From the NCBI GenBank assembly GCA_947581895.1, contig CANPWE010000014.1, positions 1 to 32,113 on the forward strand: a stretch of 32,113 bases of DNA. Reading direction: 5' to 3'. The stretch's first letter is position 1; every line of letters starts with the position of its first letter. Position numbers and translations under genes: made by a program. This document shows positions 1 through 8,130 of the stretch, piece by piece. Source of the stretch: an uncultured Clostridia bacterium. Lineage in GTDB: Bacteria > Bacillota > Clostridia > TANB77 > CAG-508. The notes beneath the pieces were generated by a model, which was not told where the DNA came from, ran no database searches, and saw only the letters and a list, made by a program, of their open reading frames with translations.

Positions 1-12
1 TATTACTCTCTG

Positions 13-46
13 TGCGCTGTTGGGAAACATTTTCAAAATAATATAT
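13..46. repeat. Left copy of terminal inverted repeat
   Basis: The sequence beginning TGCGCTGTTGGGAAAC is repeated in inverted orientation at the extreme right end of the window. The match is 21 nt without a mismatch and then continues imperfectly into an AT-rich tail. Within this copy, GCTGTTG (16-22) also pairs with CAACAGC (49-55), so the end can fold on itself. It is either part of a dispersed genomic repeat at which the assembly broke, or the end of an element that extends outside the window. Confidence 0.7.
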
Positions 47-76
47 GTCAACAGCCATACTTATCTTGGATTTTTT

Positions 77-133
77 GGCTGCCTACTGCAAAAGCATTAC
101 AGAACTATTGAATTTGACGGCTTCCTGCAAAAG
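77..133 (+). repeat. Pair of short direct repeats ending in CTGCAAAAG
   Basis: GGCTGCCTACTGCAAAAG (77-94) and GGCTTCCTGCAAAAG (119-133) are imperfect direct copies lying just inside the left inverted repeat. They are richer in G+C than the surrounding sequence. No function can be assigned. Spaced short repeats next to an inverted terminus can be protein-binding sites of a mobile element, but nothing else here proves that. Confidence 0.4.
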
Positions 134-214
134 TATAAAACATCAACAAATTTTTATTATAAACTATTTTTAAATCCCCAAAACAATAAAACAAAAAATT
201 TAAAATACAAAATA

Positions 215-243
215 TTTACAATTTTTTAATATTAATATATACT
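215..243 (+). promoter_or_regulatory. Sigma-A type promoter for the left-end membrane-protein gene
   Basis: TTTACA (215-220), a 17-nt spacer and TATACT (238-243) each match the sigma-A consensus at five of six positions. It lies about 50 nt upstream of the ATG at 294, which has a GGAGG ribosome binding site at 284-288. Confidence 0.6.
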
Positions 244-293
244 TAAATAAAAGTATTATAAATAATCATATATACCATTTTTTGGAGGAACAT

Positions 294-864
294 ATGGAAA
301 AAATATTAAATAATAGTTCAACAGATAAACCATCTAAACTAATGAAATTCATGCCACACATATTCTGCTTTTTTATATTTTCATTTTTAGGATGGGTTCT
401 TGAAATTATATTTTGCTATTGTATGTTTGGTGAAATTATGGAAAGAGGATTTTTATATTCATCAATATGCCCAATATACCGGAACTGGTGCACTTATTTT
501 AACAGCATACTTAGACCATAAAAAGGAAAAAATAACATATATAAAATTATTTATATTATCTATAATAGTCTTATCATTTTTCGAATATTTCGTTGGTTTT
601 GCATTAGAAGCTCTATTTGCAGAAACCTGGTGGGATTATTCTTATAGTAAATATAATTTAGCAGGAAGAATAACTTTATTAAATTCTTTTTTATGGGGAG
701 TAATTGCAGTTTTTTTCAGACGTTTTATATATCCATTGATACAAATATTTAGAGAAAAATTAATATGTAAAGTTCCAAATTCAATTCAAATTATATTAGC
801 TACAATACTTATATCTGGAATTTTAATTGATTTCATTTTATCTTGTATTAAATATTTGAATTAA
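294..864 (+). pseudogene. Frameshifted CmpB-like membrane protein (putative ABC transporter permease family, PF06541 type)
   Basis: Two overlapping plus-strand ORFs (282-521 and 400-864) are two pieces of one multi-pass membrane protein. The first carries FFIFSFLGWVLEI and ends its recognisable part at ICPIY; the second resumes with GTGALIL and continues through further hydrophobic segments. The family pattern is a continuous CPIYGxGAL. Removing one C at about 479-480 (ATATACCGGAAC to ATATACGGAAC) restores it and gives a protein of about 190 residues, a normal size for this family. The true start is the ATG at 294, five bases after GGAGG, not the TTG at 282. No slippery heptamer is visible at the junction, so programmed frameshifting is unlikely. 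Either the gene is inactivated or the extra C is a sequence error. Despite the family name, a transport role has not been clearly shown for such proteins. Confidence 0.75.
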
Positions 865-880
865 AAATTTCTTCATATTT

Positions 881-922
881 AAATAAAGACACTTTTAAAA
901 ATAAAAAGTGTCTTTATTTTTT
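881..922. terminator. Bidirectional rho-independent terminator
   Basis: A 16-bp stem (arm AAATAAAGACACTTTT at 881-896, complement at 904-919) closes a 7-nt loop. It is flanked by A and T runs on both sides, so it can end transcription from either strand. It separates the convergent left-end gene from the minus-strand methyltransferase, whose TAA at 914 lies inside the stem. Confidence 0.85.
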
Positions 923-1528
923 ATAACTAACAGCTAATCCATCTCCTACTTCCAAAATTTCAGTATCTAAATTAGCATCTTCATTAACCCTAGCTATATA
1001 TTCTCTTAAATTCCTTACAGCAGTACGTTGCTTATGTTTATTATAATCACTCATAACATATCCTTTATATAAAACATTATCAGCAATTATAACACCTCTA
1101 TCTTTTAACATACGTAAAGCTTGATCTAGAAAAAATGGATATTTGCCCTTAGCAGCATCTATAAATACTATATCATATTTTTCATTTAGTGTTGGTAAAA
1201 TTTCAACAGCATCACCTTCATAAAGATGTATTTTATCTTTTACACCAATTTTAGCAAAATTTTTCTTTGCTTCTTCTATCCTTTCTTCATCTCTTTCAAT
1301 AGTATCTATACTTCCTCCTTCTTGCAAATATTCTAAAAAACATAAAGCTGAATATCCAACTGCTGTACCTATTTCAAGAATTTTCTTAGGTTTTTCTTTA
1401 ATTAGAATTTTTGAAATAACTTCTAATGTATCATCCATTATTATTGGAATATGGTTTTCCAAAGCTTTTTCCTTTATAATCATTAACTCATTAAAAAATT
1501 CTGTATTTTCTTTTTTTAATAACATCAT
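914..1528 (-). CDS. trmR: SAM-dependent O-methyltransferase, TrmR (YrrM)-like
   Basis: This 204-residue protein has the class I methyltransferase fold of the Methyltransf_3/caffeoyl-CoA O-methyltransferase family. The SAM-binding motif LEIGTAVGYSAL is at about 51-62, an acidic IERDEE follows, then VFIDAAKGKY near 120-130 and ADNVLYKG near 150-157, the usual metal/SAM-site landmarks. Bacillus TrmR is the closest well-known relative; it methylates 5-hydroxyuridine at the tRNA wobble position to give 5-methoxyuridine. Assigning that exact substrate here is inference from family resemblance and size; a small-molecule O-methyltransferase is the alternative. The AGGAGAG ribosome binding site overlaps the stop codon of the upstream ywaF-like gene, so the two are translationally close and probably co-transcribed. 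Confidence 0.72.
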   Translation of the reverse strand: MMLLKKENTEFFNELMIIKEKALENHIPIIMDDTLEVISKILIKEKPKKILEIGTAVGYSALCFLEYLQEGGSIDTIERDEERIEEAKKNFAKIGVKDKIHLYEGDAVEILPTLNEKYDIVFIDAAKGKYPFFLDQALRMLKDRGVIIADNVLYKGYVMSDYNKHKQRTAVRNLREYIARVNEDANLDTEILEVGDGLAVSYKK

Positions 1529-1537
1529 TAATCTCTC

Positions 1538-2287
1538 CTATATAAATTTTCTATTATTAGTAGCATATTTTTTTAATTGTAATATTCCATATACAATTAA
1601 AAAAGGTAATGTCATTTGTACTATAACCATTATAGGTGTAAATAATTTTCCTGTATAATGATATATAATAGAAATAGGCGTTCCAGGAAAATCTTGTGAT
1701 ATAAACATTAGATTACTTCCATATATTGAATTAACTATATATGCTGCTATACAAATTAATAAAATCAAGATTGCATAATATTTAAAATCCTTAAATTCAA
1801 GTTCTATATACTTGAATTTATTTATAATGATTCCCAAATACACCATTGTTGCATGAAAAAAGAAACTTTGTAAGCTTATAAAATGAAACATAGGATATTC
1901 TGGTAAGGATGTGCTTGGATATAATATAAATACTACTCCTGCTAAAATTCCACCTGTTGCTAAAAATACATTTGCAGTTCTTTCAATAGCTCCTTTTCCT
2001 ATTGAACTAAGAATTCCTGTATATAATAACAAACTACAATAATATAAAGGTACTACTCTATTTAAATTTTGTGCTTCACCTATAGAAAAAACAAATATAA
2101 TCTTTAATATTTCTAAAATCCATACTATAATAGTTAAATTTCTAATAATTTTTTTTATATCTTCTTTTTTATTAATCTTAGTATTTTTAACTGCTACTGA
2201 TATTCCTAATATAGTTAGTAGTATTAATATTAAATGTTTAAAATTAAATATTCCACATGGCTTAATTCCTGGTTTTAATAAAAACAT
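1538..2287 (-). CDS. YwaF/TIGR02206-like multi-pass membrane protein
   Basis: This is a 249-residue, strongly hydrophobic protein with about six or seven predicted membrane segments. It resembles the bacterial YwaF family, which is distantly related to eukaryotic TMEM164: VVPLYYCSLLLY near residue 80, a LYPSTSLPEYPMFHF turn, an FFFHATMVYLG helix, NLMFISQDFPGTP between two helices, and a final helix before a basic tail. Human TMEM164 has been described as an acyltransferase, but the function of bacterial YwaF is not established, so none is assigned. The gene lies between the TetR regulator and the methyltransferase on the same strand. The region upstream (2288-2357) shows only a weak promoter-like sequence and no strong terminator, so read-through from the fatty-acid operon is possible. 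Confidence 0.6.
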   Translation of the reverse strand: MFLLKPGIKPCGIFNFKHLILILLTILGISVAVKNTKINKKEDIKKIIRNLTIIVWILEILKIIFVFSIGEAQNLNRVVPLYYCSLLLYTGILSSIGKGAIERTANVFLATGGILAGVVFILYPSTSLPEYPMFHFISLQSFFFHATMVYLGIIINKFKYIELEFKDFKYYAILILLICIAAYIVNSIYGSNLMFISQDFPGTPISIIYHYTGKLFTPIMVIVQMTLPFLIVYGILQLKKYATNNRKFI

Positions 2288-2357
2288 TTTTTCACTTCCT
2301 TATTTTCATAATTTAAAATTTGGTATGAATAAACAAGGAATATATTAGATACATAAT

Positions 2358-2927
2358 TTATGATTTTGTAATTCCTCTAACAATTGTTTCTATATAACCA
2401 TTATAAATTTGTTCAGCTGTTACTTTTCTTTCAGTTTTCAATCTATATAACAAACTAGAAAAAGTTATACCAAATATTACAAAAGCTATTGCTTCAGCAT
2501 CTATATCATAAAAAATACCTTGTTCTATACCTTCTTCAATTGTTTCTTTTATTTTTTCTACATAACTATTTACAGCTTTTTGGCATTTTTTAGTTCTTGG
2601 GGTTTTTCCTAAAGTATTATTAATAACAACTGTTATTAAATCTTCATAATTAATTATAGTTTTTATTTCAATCATTAATATTACTTTTAGTTTATCCAAA
2701 GCATTTTTACAATGTCTAAATTTTAATTCTATACTATTATTTAATAACTTTGTGCCCTCTTCAATCATTAAATCAAATAATTCTTCTTTTGTTTCAAAAT
2801 GATAATATAATGCACCTTTAGCAAATCCAGCAACAGCCGTTATTTCTTCTATTCCAGTATTTTCATAACCTTTTTCGGCAAACAATTTTATTGCTGTTTT
2901 AAAAATTATTCTTTTAGTTTTATTCAT
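2358..2927 (-). CDS. TetR/AcrR-family transcriptional regulator
   Basis: This 189-residue protein has a clear N-terminal TetR helix-turn-helix: TAIKLFAEKGYENTGIEEI followed by AGFAKGALYYHFETKEELF (about residues 11-49). The C-terminal two thirds is a helical ligand-binding and dimerisation domain without close similarity I can name. It is the last gene directly behind acpP, 23 nt after its stop, with a good AAAGGATG ribosome binding site and no obvious promoter of its own. By position it is the best candidate for a lipid-responsive repressor of the fab/acc operon, filling the role FapR or FabT plays in other Firmicutes. That role and the ligand are inference. It could equally control the ywaF-like gene downstream. 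Confidence 0.85.
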   Translation of the reverse strand: MNKTKRIIFKTAIKLFAEKGYENTGIEEITAVAGFAKGALYYHFETKEELFDLMIEEGTKLLNNSIELKFRHCKNALDKLKVILMIEIKTIINYEDLITVVINNTLGKTPRTKKCQKAVNSYVEKIKETIEEGIEQGIFYDIDAEAIAFVIFGITFSSLLYRLKTERKVTAEQIYNGYIETIVRGITKS

Positions 2928-2950
2928 ATAATATTATCATCCTTTCACAT

Positions 2951-3190
2951 TTATTGATTTTGAACTATATAATTTACAACATCCCCAACTGTAACTATTT
3001 TTTCTGCATCTTCATCTGGCACTTCCATATCAAATTTTTCCTCAATTTCCATAACTAATTCTACAATATCTAATGAATCTGCTGATAAATCATCTACAAA
3101 AGTTGCCTCTTTTTTTACTAAATCTTCTTCAACTCCTAATTGTTCTACAATTATTGTTTTTAATTTTTCAAAAACTTCATTTTCACTCAT
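2951..3190 (-). CDS. acpP: Acyl carrier protein
   Basis: This small acidic protein of 79 residues carries the growing acyl chain during fatty-acid synthesis. The phosphopantetheine attachment site is [14 protein letters not shown], with the acceptor serine at residue 39 in the DSLD motif. Helix III/IV sequence [21 protein letters not shown] is typical of type II ACPs, and the length is normal. It follows fabI by 25 nt and precedes the TetR gene. Context in the fab cluster supports a primary-metabolism ACP rather than one for a secondary pathway. A holo-ACP synthase is not encoded in the window. Confidence 0.97.
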   Translation of the reverse strand: MSENEVFEKLKTIIVEQLGVEEDLVKKEATFVDDLSADSLDIVELVMEIEEKFDMEVPDEDAEKIVTVGDVVNYIVQNQ

Positions 3191-3215
3191 AAATAATTTC
3201 TCCCCCTATTATTTT

Positions 3216-3989
3216 TTAATTACCCATTATACAATATCCACTATCAGCATAAATAATTTGACCAGTAATAGCATCTGACATATTACTTAATAAAAATGTA
3301 GCAACATCACCTATTTGCTCAATTGTAACATTTCTATGTAAAGGTGATTTTTCCTCAACTATATTTAATATTGAATTAAAATCTTTTATTCCTTTAGCAG
3401 ATAAAGTTTTAATAGGACCTGCTGATACTGCATTTACTCTCATTCCATCTTTACCTAAATTATCTGCTAAATAACGAACACTAGCTTCTAATGCAGATTT
3501 TGCAATCCCCATTACATTATAACCTTCTAAAACTTTTGTTGACCCTAAATATGTTAAAGTTACTATACTAGCATTTTCATTTAACATATCTAATTCCTTA
3601 GCAGTTCTTGCTGTTAATACTAATGAATAACTACTAACATCATTTGCATGTGCAAATCCTTCTTTACTTGTATAAATAAAATCATTATGTAAATCTTCTG
3701 TATTTGCATGTGCTATTGCATGAACTATTCCATCTAATTTTCCGTTTTCTTCTTTAATTTTTGTAAACACTTCTTTTACTAATTCATCTTCTGATGCACC
3801 ATCTAAAACATATGCTTTACTATTTTCAAACTCTTGGGTTAATTTTTCTATTTTATCTTTATTTTCTTCCCCCATATATGTAAATATTAATTTTGCTCCT
3901 TCTCTATATGCTGATTCTGCAATTCCATAAGCAATACTCCATTTATTTCTTATTCCCATAATTAATATTGTTTTATCTTTTAACATCAT
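3216..3989 (-). CDS. fabI: Enoyl-[acyl-carrier-protein] reductase FabI (NADH)
   Basis: FabI carries out the last, rate-setting reduction of each elongation cycle (trans-2-enoyl-ACP to acyl-ACP). It is an SDR-fold protein with the FabI-type nucleotide site IMGIRNKWSIAYGIA near the N terminus and the Tyr-x6-Lys active-site pair in YNVMGIAKSALEASVRYLAD. FabI is thus distinguished from FabK, which many streptococci and clostridia use instead. The ORF track starts at a GTG (4001) inside the end of accA. I prefer the ATG at 3989 (257 residues), because the accA end contains GGGGTG as a suitably placed ribosome binding site and this start aligns with the usual N terminus. A second ATG follows directly. 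Confidence 0.93.
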   Translation of the reverse strand: MMLKDKTILIMGIRNKWSIAYGIAESAYREGAKLIFTYMGEENKDKIEKLTQEFENSKAYVLDGASEDELVKEVFTKIKEENGKLDGIVHAIAHANTEDLHNDFIYTSKEGFAHANDVSSYSLVLTARTAKELDMLNENASIVTLTYLGSTKVLEGYNVMGIAKSALEASVRYLADNLGKDGMRVNAVSAGPIKTLSAKGIKDFNSILNIVEEKSPLHRNVTIEQIGDVATFLLSNMSDAITGQIIYADSGYCIMGN

Positions 3990-3994
3990 AATTT

Positions 3995-4798
3995 TTAACA
4001 CCCCATCTTTCTAAATTTATTATATCTTTCATCTACAAGTTCACTTTTTGTTTTGTTTTTTAATTCTTCTATATCTTTAATAATTTGATTTTTAATTTTC
4101 AAAGCAACATTTTTTGTAAATTCTTCATCATATTCTTGTTTTTTTGGTTCTTTTATTATTTCATCAATAACACCAAAATTTAATAAATCCTCTGAAGTCA
4201 ATTTCATTTTTTCTGCTGCTTCTTCTGTTCTTTTAGAATCTTTCCATAATATACTTGCAAATCCTTCTGGGGATAAAACAGAATAAATTGCATTTTCTAA
4301 CATATATACTTTATTACCAATTCCTATTGCCAAAGCACCACCACTTGAACCTTCTCCAATTACAATTGCTATAACAGGTACTTTTAATTTTGTCATAGTT
4401 AACATAGATTCAGCAATAGCCTCTCCTTGCCCTTTTTCTTCTGCTTCAATACCAGGATATGCTCCTTTTGTATCTATAAAAGTAATTACAGGTCTACCAA
4501 ATTTATCTGCTTGTTTCATAAACCTTATTGCTTTCCTATAACTTTCTGGATTAGGCATTCCAAAATTTCTTTCTATATTTTCCTTTGTTGTTCTACCTTT
4601 TTGTTGTGCTATTACAGTAAAATTTTGGTTTCCTATATTTGCCAAACCACAACATATTGCTTTATCATCTTTTGAAATTCTATCACCATGTAATTCCATA
4701 AAATCATCAAAAATATATTTAATATAATCAAGACTTGTTGGTCTTTTAGGATTTCTTGCAATTTCAACTTTTGCCCAAGCTGTATTTTTATTTTCCAT
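3995..4798 (-). CDS. accA: Acetyl-CoA carboxylase carboxyltransferase subunit alpha
   Basis: AccA is half of the carboxyltransferase that moves CO2 from biotinyl-AccB to acetyl-CoA, forming malonyl-CoA. The crotonase-like fold shows YIFDDFMELHGDR near the N terminus, QKGRTTKENIERNFGMPNPE, FIDTKGAYPG, the oxyanion-hole region GEGSSGGALAIG and VLSPEGFASILWKD. At 267 residues it is the short Lactobacillales/Streptococcus-like form; E. coli AccA is about 320. It starts 3 nt after accD ends, and its AAGGAGGT ribosome binding site lies in the last codons of accD, fitting equal production of the two carboxyltransferase subunits. Confidence 0.96.
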   Translation of the reverse strand: MENKNTAWAKVEIARNPKRPTSLDYIKYIFDDFMELHGDRISKDDKAICCGLANIGNQNFTVIAQQKGRTTKENIERNFGMPNPESYRKAIRFMKQADKFGRPVITFIDTKGAYPGIEAEEKGQGEAIAESMLTMTKLKVPVIAIVIGEGSSGGALAIGIGNKVYMLENAIYSVLSPEGFASILWKDSKRTEEAAEKMKLTSEDLLNFGVIDEIIKEPKKQEYDEEFTKNVALKIKNQIIKDIEELKNKTKSELVDERYNKFRKMGC

Positions 4799-4801
4799 TA
4801 A

Positions 4802-5647
4802 TTAGACCTCCTTTTTATGGAATTTTATAATATTATAAATTGTATCTCGTAAATCTTTTCTTTCTACAATTTTATCTATAAATCCATGTTCTAATAAAAA
4901 TTCTGATGTTTGGAAATCTTCAGGTAATTCTTTACCTATTGTTTGCTCAATTACCCTTCTTCCTGCAAAACCTATTCTTGCATTAGGTTCTGCAAGTATC
5001 ACATCTCCTAAACTTGCAAAAGATGCAGTAACACCACCATAAGTTGGATCTGTTAAAACAGAAATATATAAAAGACCTGCTTCATCTAATTTAGAAATAG
5101 CTTCTGTTGTTTTTGCCATCTGCATTAAAGACATTATTCCCTCTTGCATCCTTGCACCACCAGAAGCAGTAAAAATTACAACAGGTAATTTTAATTCTAT
5201 AGCTTTTTCTATAGCATATGTAATTTTTTCTCCAACAACAATTCCCATACTTCCCATTAAAAATCCACTATCCATTACACAAATAACTAATTCTTCATCA
5301 TTAATTTTACCAGTTCCAATAGAAACAGCTTCTAATATATTAGTTTTTTGCCTTAATGATTCAATTTTTCTAGGATAATCCTCTAATTCCAATGGATTAG
5401 TTGTTTCTAAATCAAAATCAAATCTCTTATATGAATCTTTATCTAAAATTAATTCTAATCTTTTATTTATATGTAATTTAAAATAACTTCCACAATATGG
5501 ACAAATACTCAAATTTTCACGAAGTTCTTCTTTGTAAATTATATTTTTACAACTATCACACCTAGCCCATTTACCAACTGGAATATCTATTCTAGATTTT
5601 TTATTTGTTTGAACTGTTTGCCTTTTCTTTATCTTGTCTACAATCAT
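4802..5647 (-). CDS. accD: Acetyl-CoA carboxylase carboxyltransferase subunit beta
   Basis: AccD is the zinc-containing carboxyltransferase partner of AccA. The N-terminal four-cysteine zinc ribbon is intact (C30, C33, C49, C52: CDSCK and CPYCG). The crotonase-like core follows, with [26 protein letters not shown] and [14 protein letters not shown]. The 281-residue length is normal. Its ATG is preceded by AAGGAG at a good distance. The 74 nt between accC and accD contain nothing I recognise. Confidence 0.97.
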   Translation of the reverse strand: MIVDKIKKRQTVQTNKKSRIDIPVGKWARCDSCKNIIYKEELRENLSICPYCGSYFKLHINKRLELILDKDSYKRFDFDLETTNPLELEDYPRKIESLRQKTNILEAVSIGTGKINDEELVICVMDSGFLMGSMGIVVGEKITYAIEKAIELKLPVVIFTASGGARMQEGIMSLMQMAKTTEAISKLDEAGLLYISVLTDPTYGGVTASFASLGDVILAEPNARIGFAGRRVIEQTIGKELPEDFQTSEFLLEHGFIDKIVERKDLRDTIYNIIKFHKKEV

Positions 5648-5721
5648 ATTTTTTCTCCTTCCATCTAAAAATTCTCATCTGTTCTTGAAAATTATCATAT
5701 ATTATAAAATAATTCAAAAAC

Positions 5722-7080
5722 TTAAAGAATATCTCCAAATTTCTTTTCCAAATTTTTTTCAATGAAAGAAGTATCATAATTTCCCCTAATAAAATCTGGA
5801 TTTTTAATAACTTCAAAAATAAAATCAATATTAGTGTCTACACCTTCAATTACAAATTCTTCTAAAGCTCTTTTTAATTTTGCAATAGCCTCATTTCTAT
5901 TAACACCACAAACAATCAATTTTGCAATCATAGAATCATAATAACTTGGAATAGTATAACCTTCATAAATTCCTGTATCAATTCTTACACCATTACCTCC
6001 AGGAAGATTTAACCCTGTAATTTTACCAGGACAAGGTCTAAAATTTTTATATGGATTTTCTGCATTAATTCTACATTCAATAACACAATTCTGAAAAGAA
6101 ACATCTTTTTGGCTTATTTTTAGTCTTTCATTTGCTGCAACTCTAATTTGTTCTTTTACTAAATCTATATTAGTCCTTAGTTCTGTAATTGGATGTTCAA
6201 CTTGAATTCTAGTATTCATTTCCATAAAATAAAATTTCTTATTTTTATCTAACAAAAATTCTACAGTACCTAAACTTGTATAATTAGCAGCTTTAGCAAC
6301 TTTAATTGCTGTTTCTCCCATTTTATTTCTAATTTTTTCATCTATTGCAGTTGATGGTGTTTCTTCAATTATTTTTTGATGATTTCTTTGAATAGTACAA
6401 TCTCTTTCACCTAAATGAACTATGTTTCCAAATTCATCAGCTAAAATTTGAATTTCAACATGTCTTGGATTTTCTATATATTTTTCAATATATATTTCAT
6501 CATCATTAAAAGAATTTTTTGCTTCTTGTTTAACTAAAATATAATTCTTTTCTAAATCTTTTTCATCATAAACTACTCTTATACCTTTTCCTCCACCACC
6601 ACTAGAGGCTTTTAACATAATTGGATATCCAATTTTCTTTGATATTTTTTTTGCTTTTTCTAAGCTATCTACACTTCCATCAGAACCAGGAATTACAGGA
6701 ATACCACATTTTTTCATCAATTCTTTTGCATGAGATTTATTCCCTAACATATCTATTACTTCTGCTTTTGGACCTATAAATTTTATATTTGATTCTTCAC
6801 AAATTTTTGCAAATTTTGAATTTTCAGATAAAAATCCAAAACCAGGATGAATACAATCACTTCCTGTTATATTAGCCGCTTCTATAATATTTTTAATATT
6901 CAAATAACTTTTTTGTGATGGTGGTTCACCAATACAAATTGCTTCATCTGCTAGTCTTGTATGTAAAGAATCTTTATCAGCAGTAGAATAAACTGCAACT
7001 GTTTTAATATTCATTTCTTTACATGCTCTTATAATTCTTACAGCAATTTCCCCACGATTTGCTATTAATATTTTATTCAT
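5722..7080 (-). CDS. accC: Biotin carboxylase subunit of acetyl-CoA carboxylase
   Basis: AccC uses ATP and bicarbonate to carboxylate the biotin on AccB. The three parts of the family are present: N-terminal NKILIANRGEIAVRIIRACKE, an ATP-grasp domain with KASSGGGGKGIRVV (K157 in the glycine-rich loop) and the metal and biotin site EMNTRIQVEHPITEL (about 290-305), and a C-terminal domain ending around residue 452, the normal length. There is no biotinyl domain, so this is the separate subunit, not a pyruvate carboxylase fragment. The overlapping ORF 5601-5828 is a shadow. Confidence 0.97.
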   Translation of the reverse strand: MNKILIANRGEIAVRIIRACKEMNIKTVAVYSTADKDSLHTRLADEAICIGEPPSQKSYLNIKNIIEAANITGSDCIHPGFGFLSENSKFAKICEESNIKFIGPKAEVIDMLGNKSHAKELMKKCGIPVIPGSDGSVDSLEKAKKISKKIGYPIMLKASSGGGGKGIRVVYDEKDLEKNYILVKQEAKNSFNDDEIYIEKYIENPRHVEIQILADEFGNIVHLGERDCTIQRNHQKIIEETPSTAIDEKIRNKMGETAIKVAKAANYTSLGTVEFLLDKNKKFYFMEMNTRIQVEHPITELRTNIDLVKEQIRVAANERLKISQKDVSFQNCVIECRINAENPYKNFRPCPGKITGLNLPGGNGVRIDTGIYEGYTIPSYYDSMIAKLIVCGVNRNEAIAKLKRALEEFVIEGVDTNIDFIFEVIKNPDFIRGNYDTSFIEKNLEKKFGDIL

Positions 7081-7163
7081 TTTTATCCCTTCTTTTTCTA
7101 TTTTTGCTTAATACTAATTACTACATAGAGTAGTTCATTACAAAAAGCCTCAAACAAAAATCA

Positions 7164-7595
7164 TTAATTATTATCAACTAATGCAAATGTAAGCTCACCT
7201 TTAGCTACAAGCTCACCATCTACACTTGCTATTGCTTCCCCAATACCAATTGGACCTTTTTGCTTAATAATTCTAACTTCAAGTTTTAGTCTATCACCAG
7301 GTTTTACCATTTTTTTAAACTTCATTTTATCAATTCCAGCAAATAAAGCATTTTTTGATTTATTTTCCTCTACAGAAAGTATTGCAATTGCACCTGCTTG
7401 AGCCAAACTTTCTGTAATCAAAACACCTGGCATTATTGGATTACCTGGAAAATGACCTTGAAAATAATATTCATTTTCATCTACATTTTTATAACAAATT
7501 GCAAATTCTCCAGGTAAAAAATCTTCTACTTCATCAACCATTAAAAAAGGCTCTCTTTGAGGAATTATTTTTTTTATTTCTTCTTTATTTAACAT
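7164..7595 (-). CDS. fabZ: 3-hydroxyacyl-[acyl-carrier-protein] dehydratase FabZ
   Basis: This hot-dog fold dehydratase removes water from 3-hydroxyacyl-ACP to give the trans-2-enoyl substrate of FabI. The active-site helix reads GHFPGNPIMPGVLITESLAQAG, with the catalytic His at 48 and Glu at 62; PFLMVDEVED near the N terminus is also characteristic. It has 143 residues, a usual length. It lies 12 nt after accB and 83 nt before accC. That 83-nt gap holds a short ACTAC/GTAGT hairpin but no convincing promoter. Confidence 0.97.
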   Translation of the reverse strand: MLNKEEIKKIIPQREPFLMVDEVEDFLPGEFAICYKNVDENEYYFQGHFPGNPIMPGVLITESLAQAGAIAILSVEENKSKNALFAGIDKMKFKKMVKPGDRLKLEVRIIKQKGPIGIGEAIASVDGELVAKGELTFALVDNN

Positions 7596-7607
7596 ATTTC
7601 ATACCTC

Positions 7608-8069
7608 TTATCTTAATTTTATTAAATTTTCACCAAATTCCACAGGATCACCATCATGTTTTAAAATTTCTACAACAACCCCATCAAATTCAGATTCAAT
7701 TTCATTCATTAATTTCATAGCTTCAATAATACAAGTAGTACTTCCTTTTGTAATAGTTTGCCCAACTTCTATAAAACTTTTTTCATTTGGAGATGGTTTT
7801 GAATAAAAAGTTCCTACCATTGGTGACTTTATATATTTATATTCTTGTTCATCAGAAATATTTTCTGAAATTTCTTCTAAATTTTCTTCAATTACTACAC
7901 TATTTTCTTTTTTACTAACTTCTATACTTTTTTTATTATTTTCAATCTTATTTTCATCATTATCTTTTTTCATACTTATTTCTGTTCCATCAGGGAACTT
8001 AATTTCTAAAGATGACAATTTTGAACTTCCCATATCATCAATTAATTTTTTTATATTTTCATAATCCAT
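7608..8069 (-). CDS. accB: Biotin carboxyl carrier protein of acetyl-CoA carboxylase
   Basis: AccB carries the biotin that shuttles CO2 between AccC and the AccA/AccD complex. The C-terminal lipoyl/biotinyl domain contains the biotinylation motif IIEAMKLMNEIE, with the acceptor lysine at residue 119, and the usual SPMVGTFY start at about 82. The middle (about 35-75) is a low-complexity acidic and lysine-rich linker, as is normal for BCCPs. It has 153 residues. Its modifying enzyme is probably the biotin ligase encoded near the head of the same operon. Confidence 0.96.
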   Translation of the reverse strand: MDYENIKKLIDDMGSSKLSSLEIKFPDGTEISMKKDNDENKIENNKKSIEVSKKENSVVIEENLEEISENISDEQEYKYIKSPMVGTFYSKPSPNEKSFIEVGQTITKGSTTCIIEAMKLMNEIESEFDGVVVEILKHDGDPVEFGENLIKLR

Positions 8070-8130
8070 ACTCCCAACACCTTTCCTTCCTTAATATACT
8101 ATTTTTTGATGTTATATCTCTAACAATATT

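Noticed and set aside
20-229. 69-codon plus-strand ORF at the left end
   Set aside because: It starts in the inverted repeat, runs over the direct repeats and into the promoter at 215-243, has no good ribosome binding site and no recognisable protein pattern.
400-521. Programmed ribosomal frameshift in the CmpB-like gene
   Set aside because: No slippery heptamer, stimulatory Shine-Dalgarno-like site or downstream structure is visible at the junction, and the family is not known to use frameshifting.
5601-5828. 75-codon minus-strand ORF between accC and accD
   Set aside because: It overlaps both flanking genes out of frame and has no features of its own.
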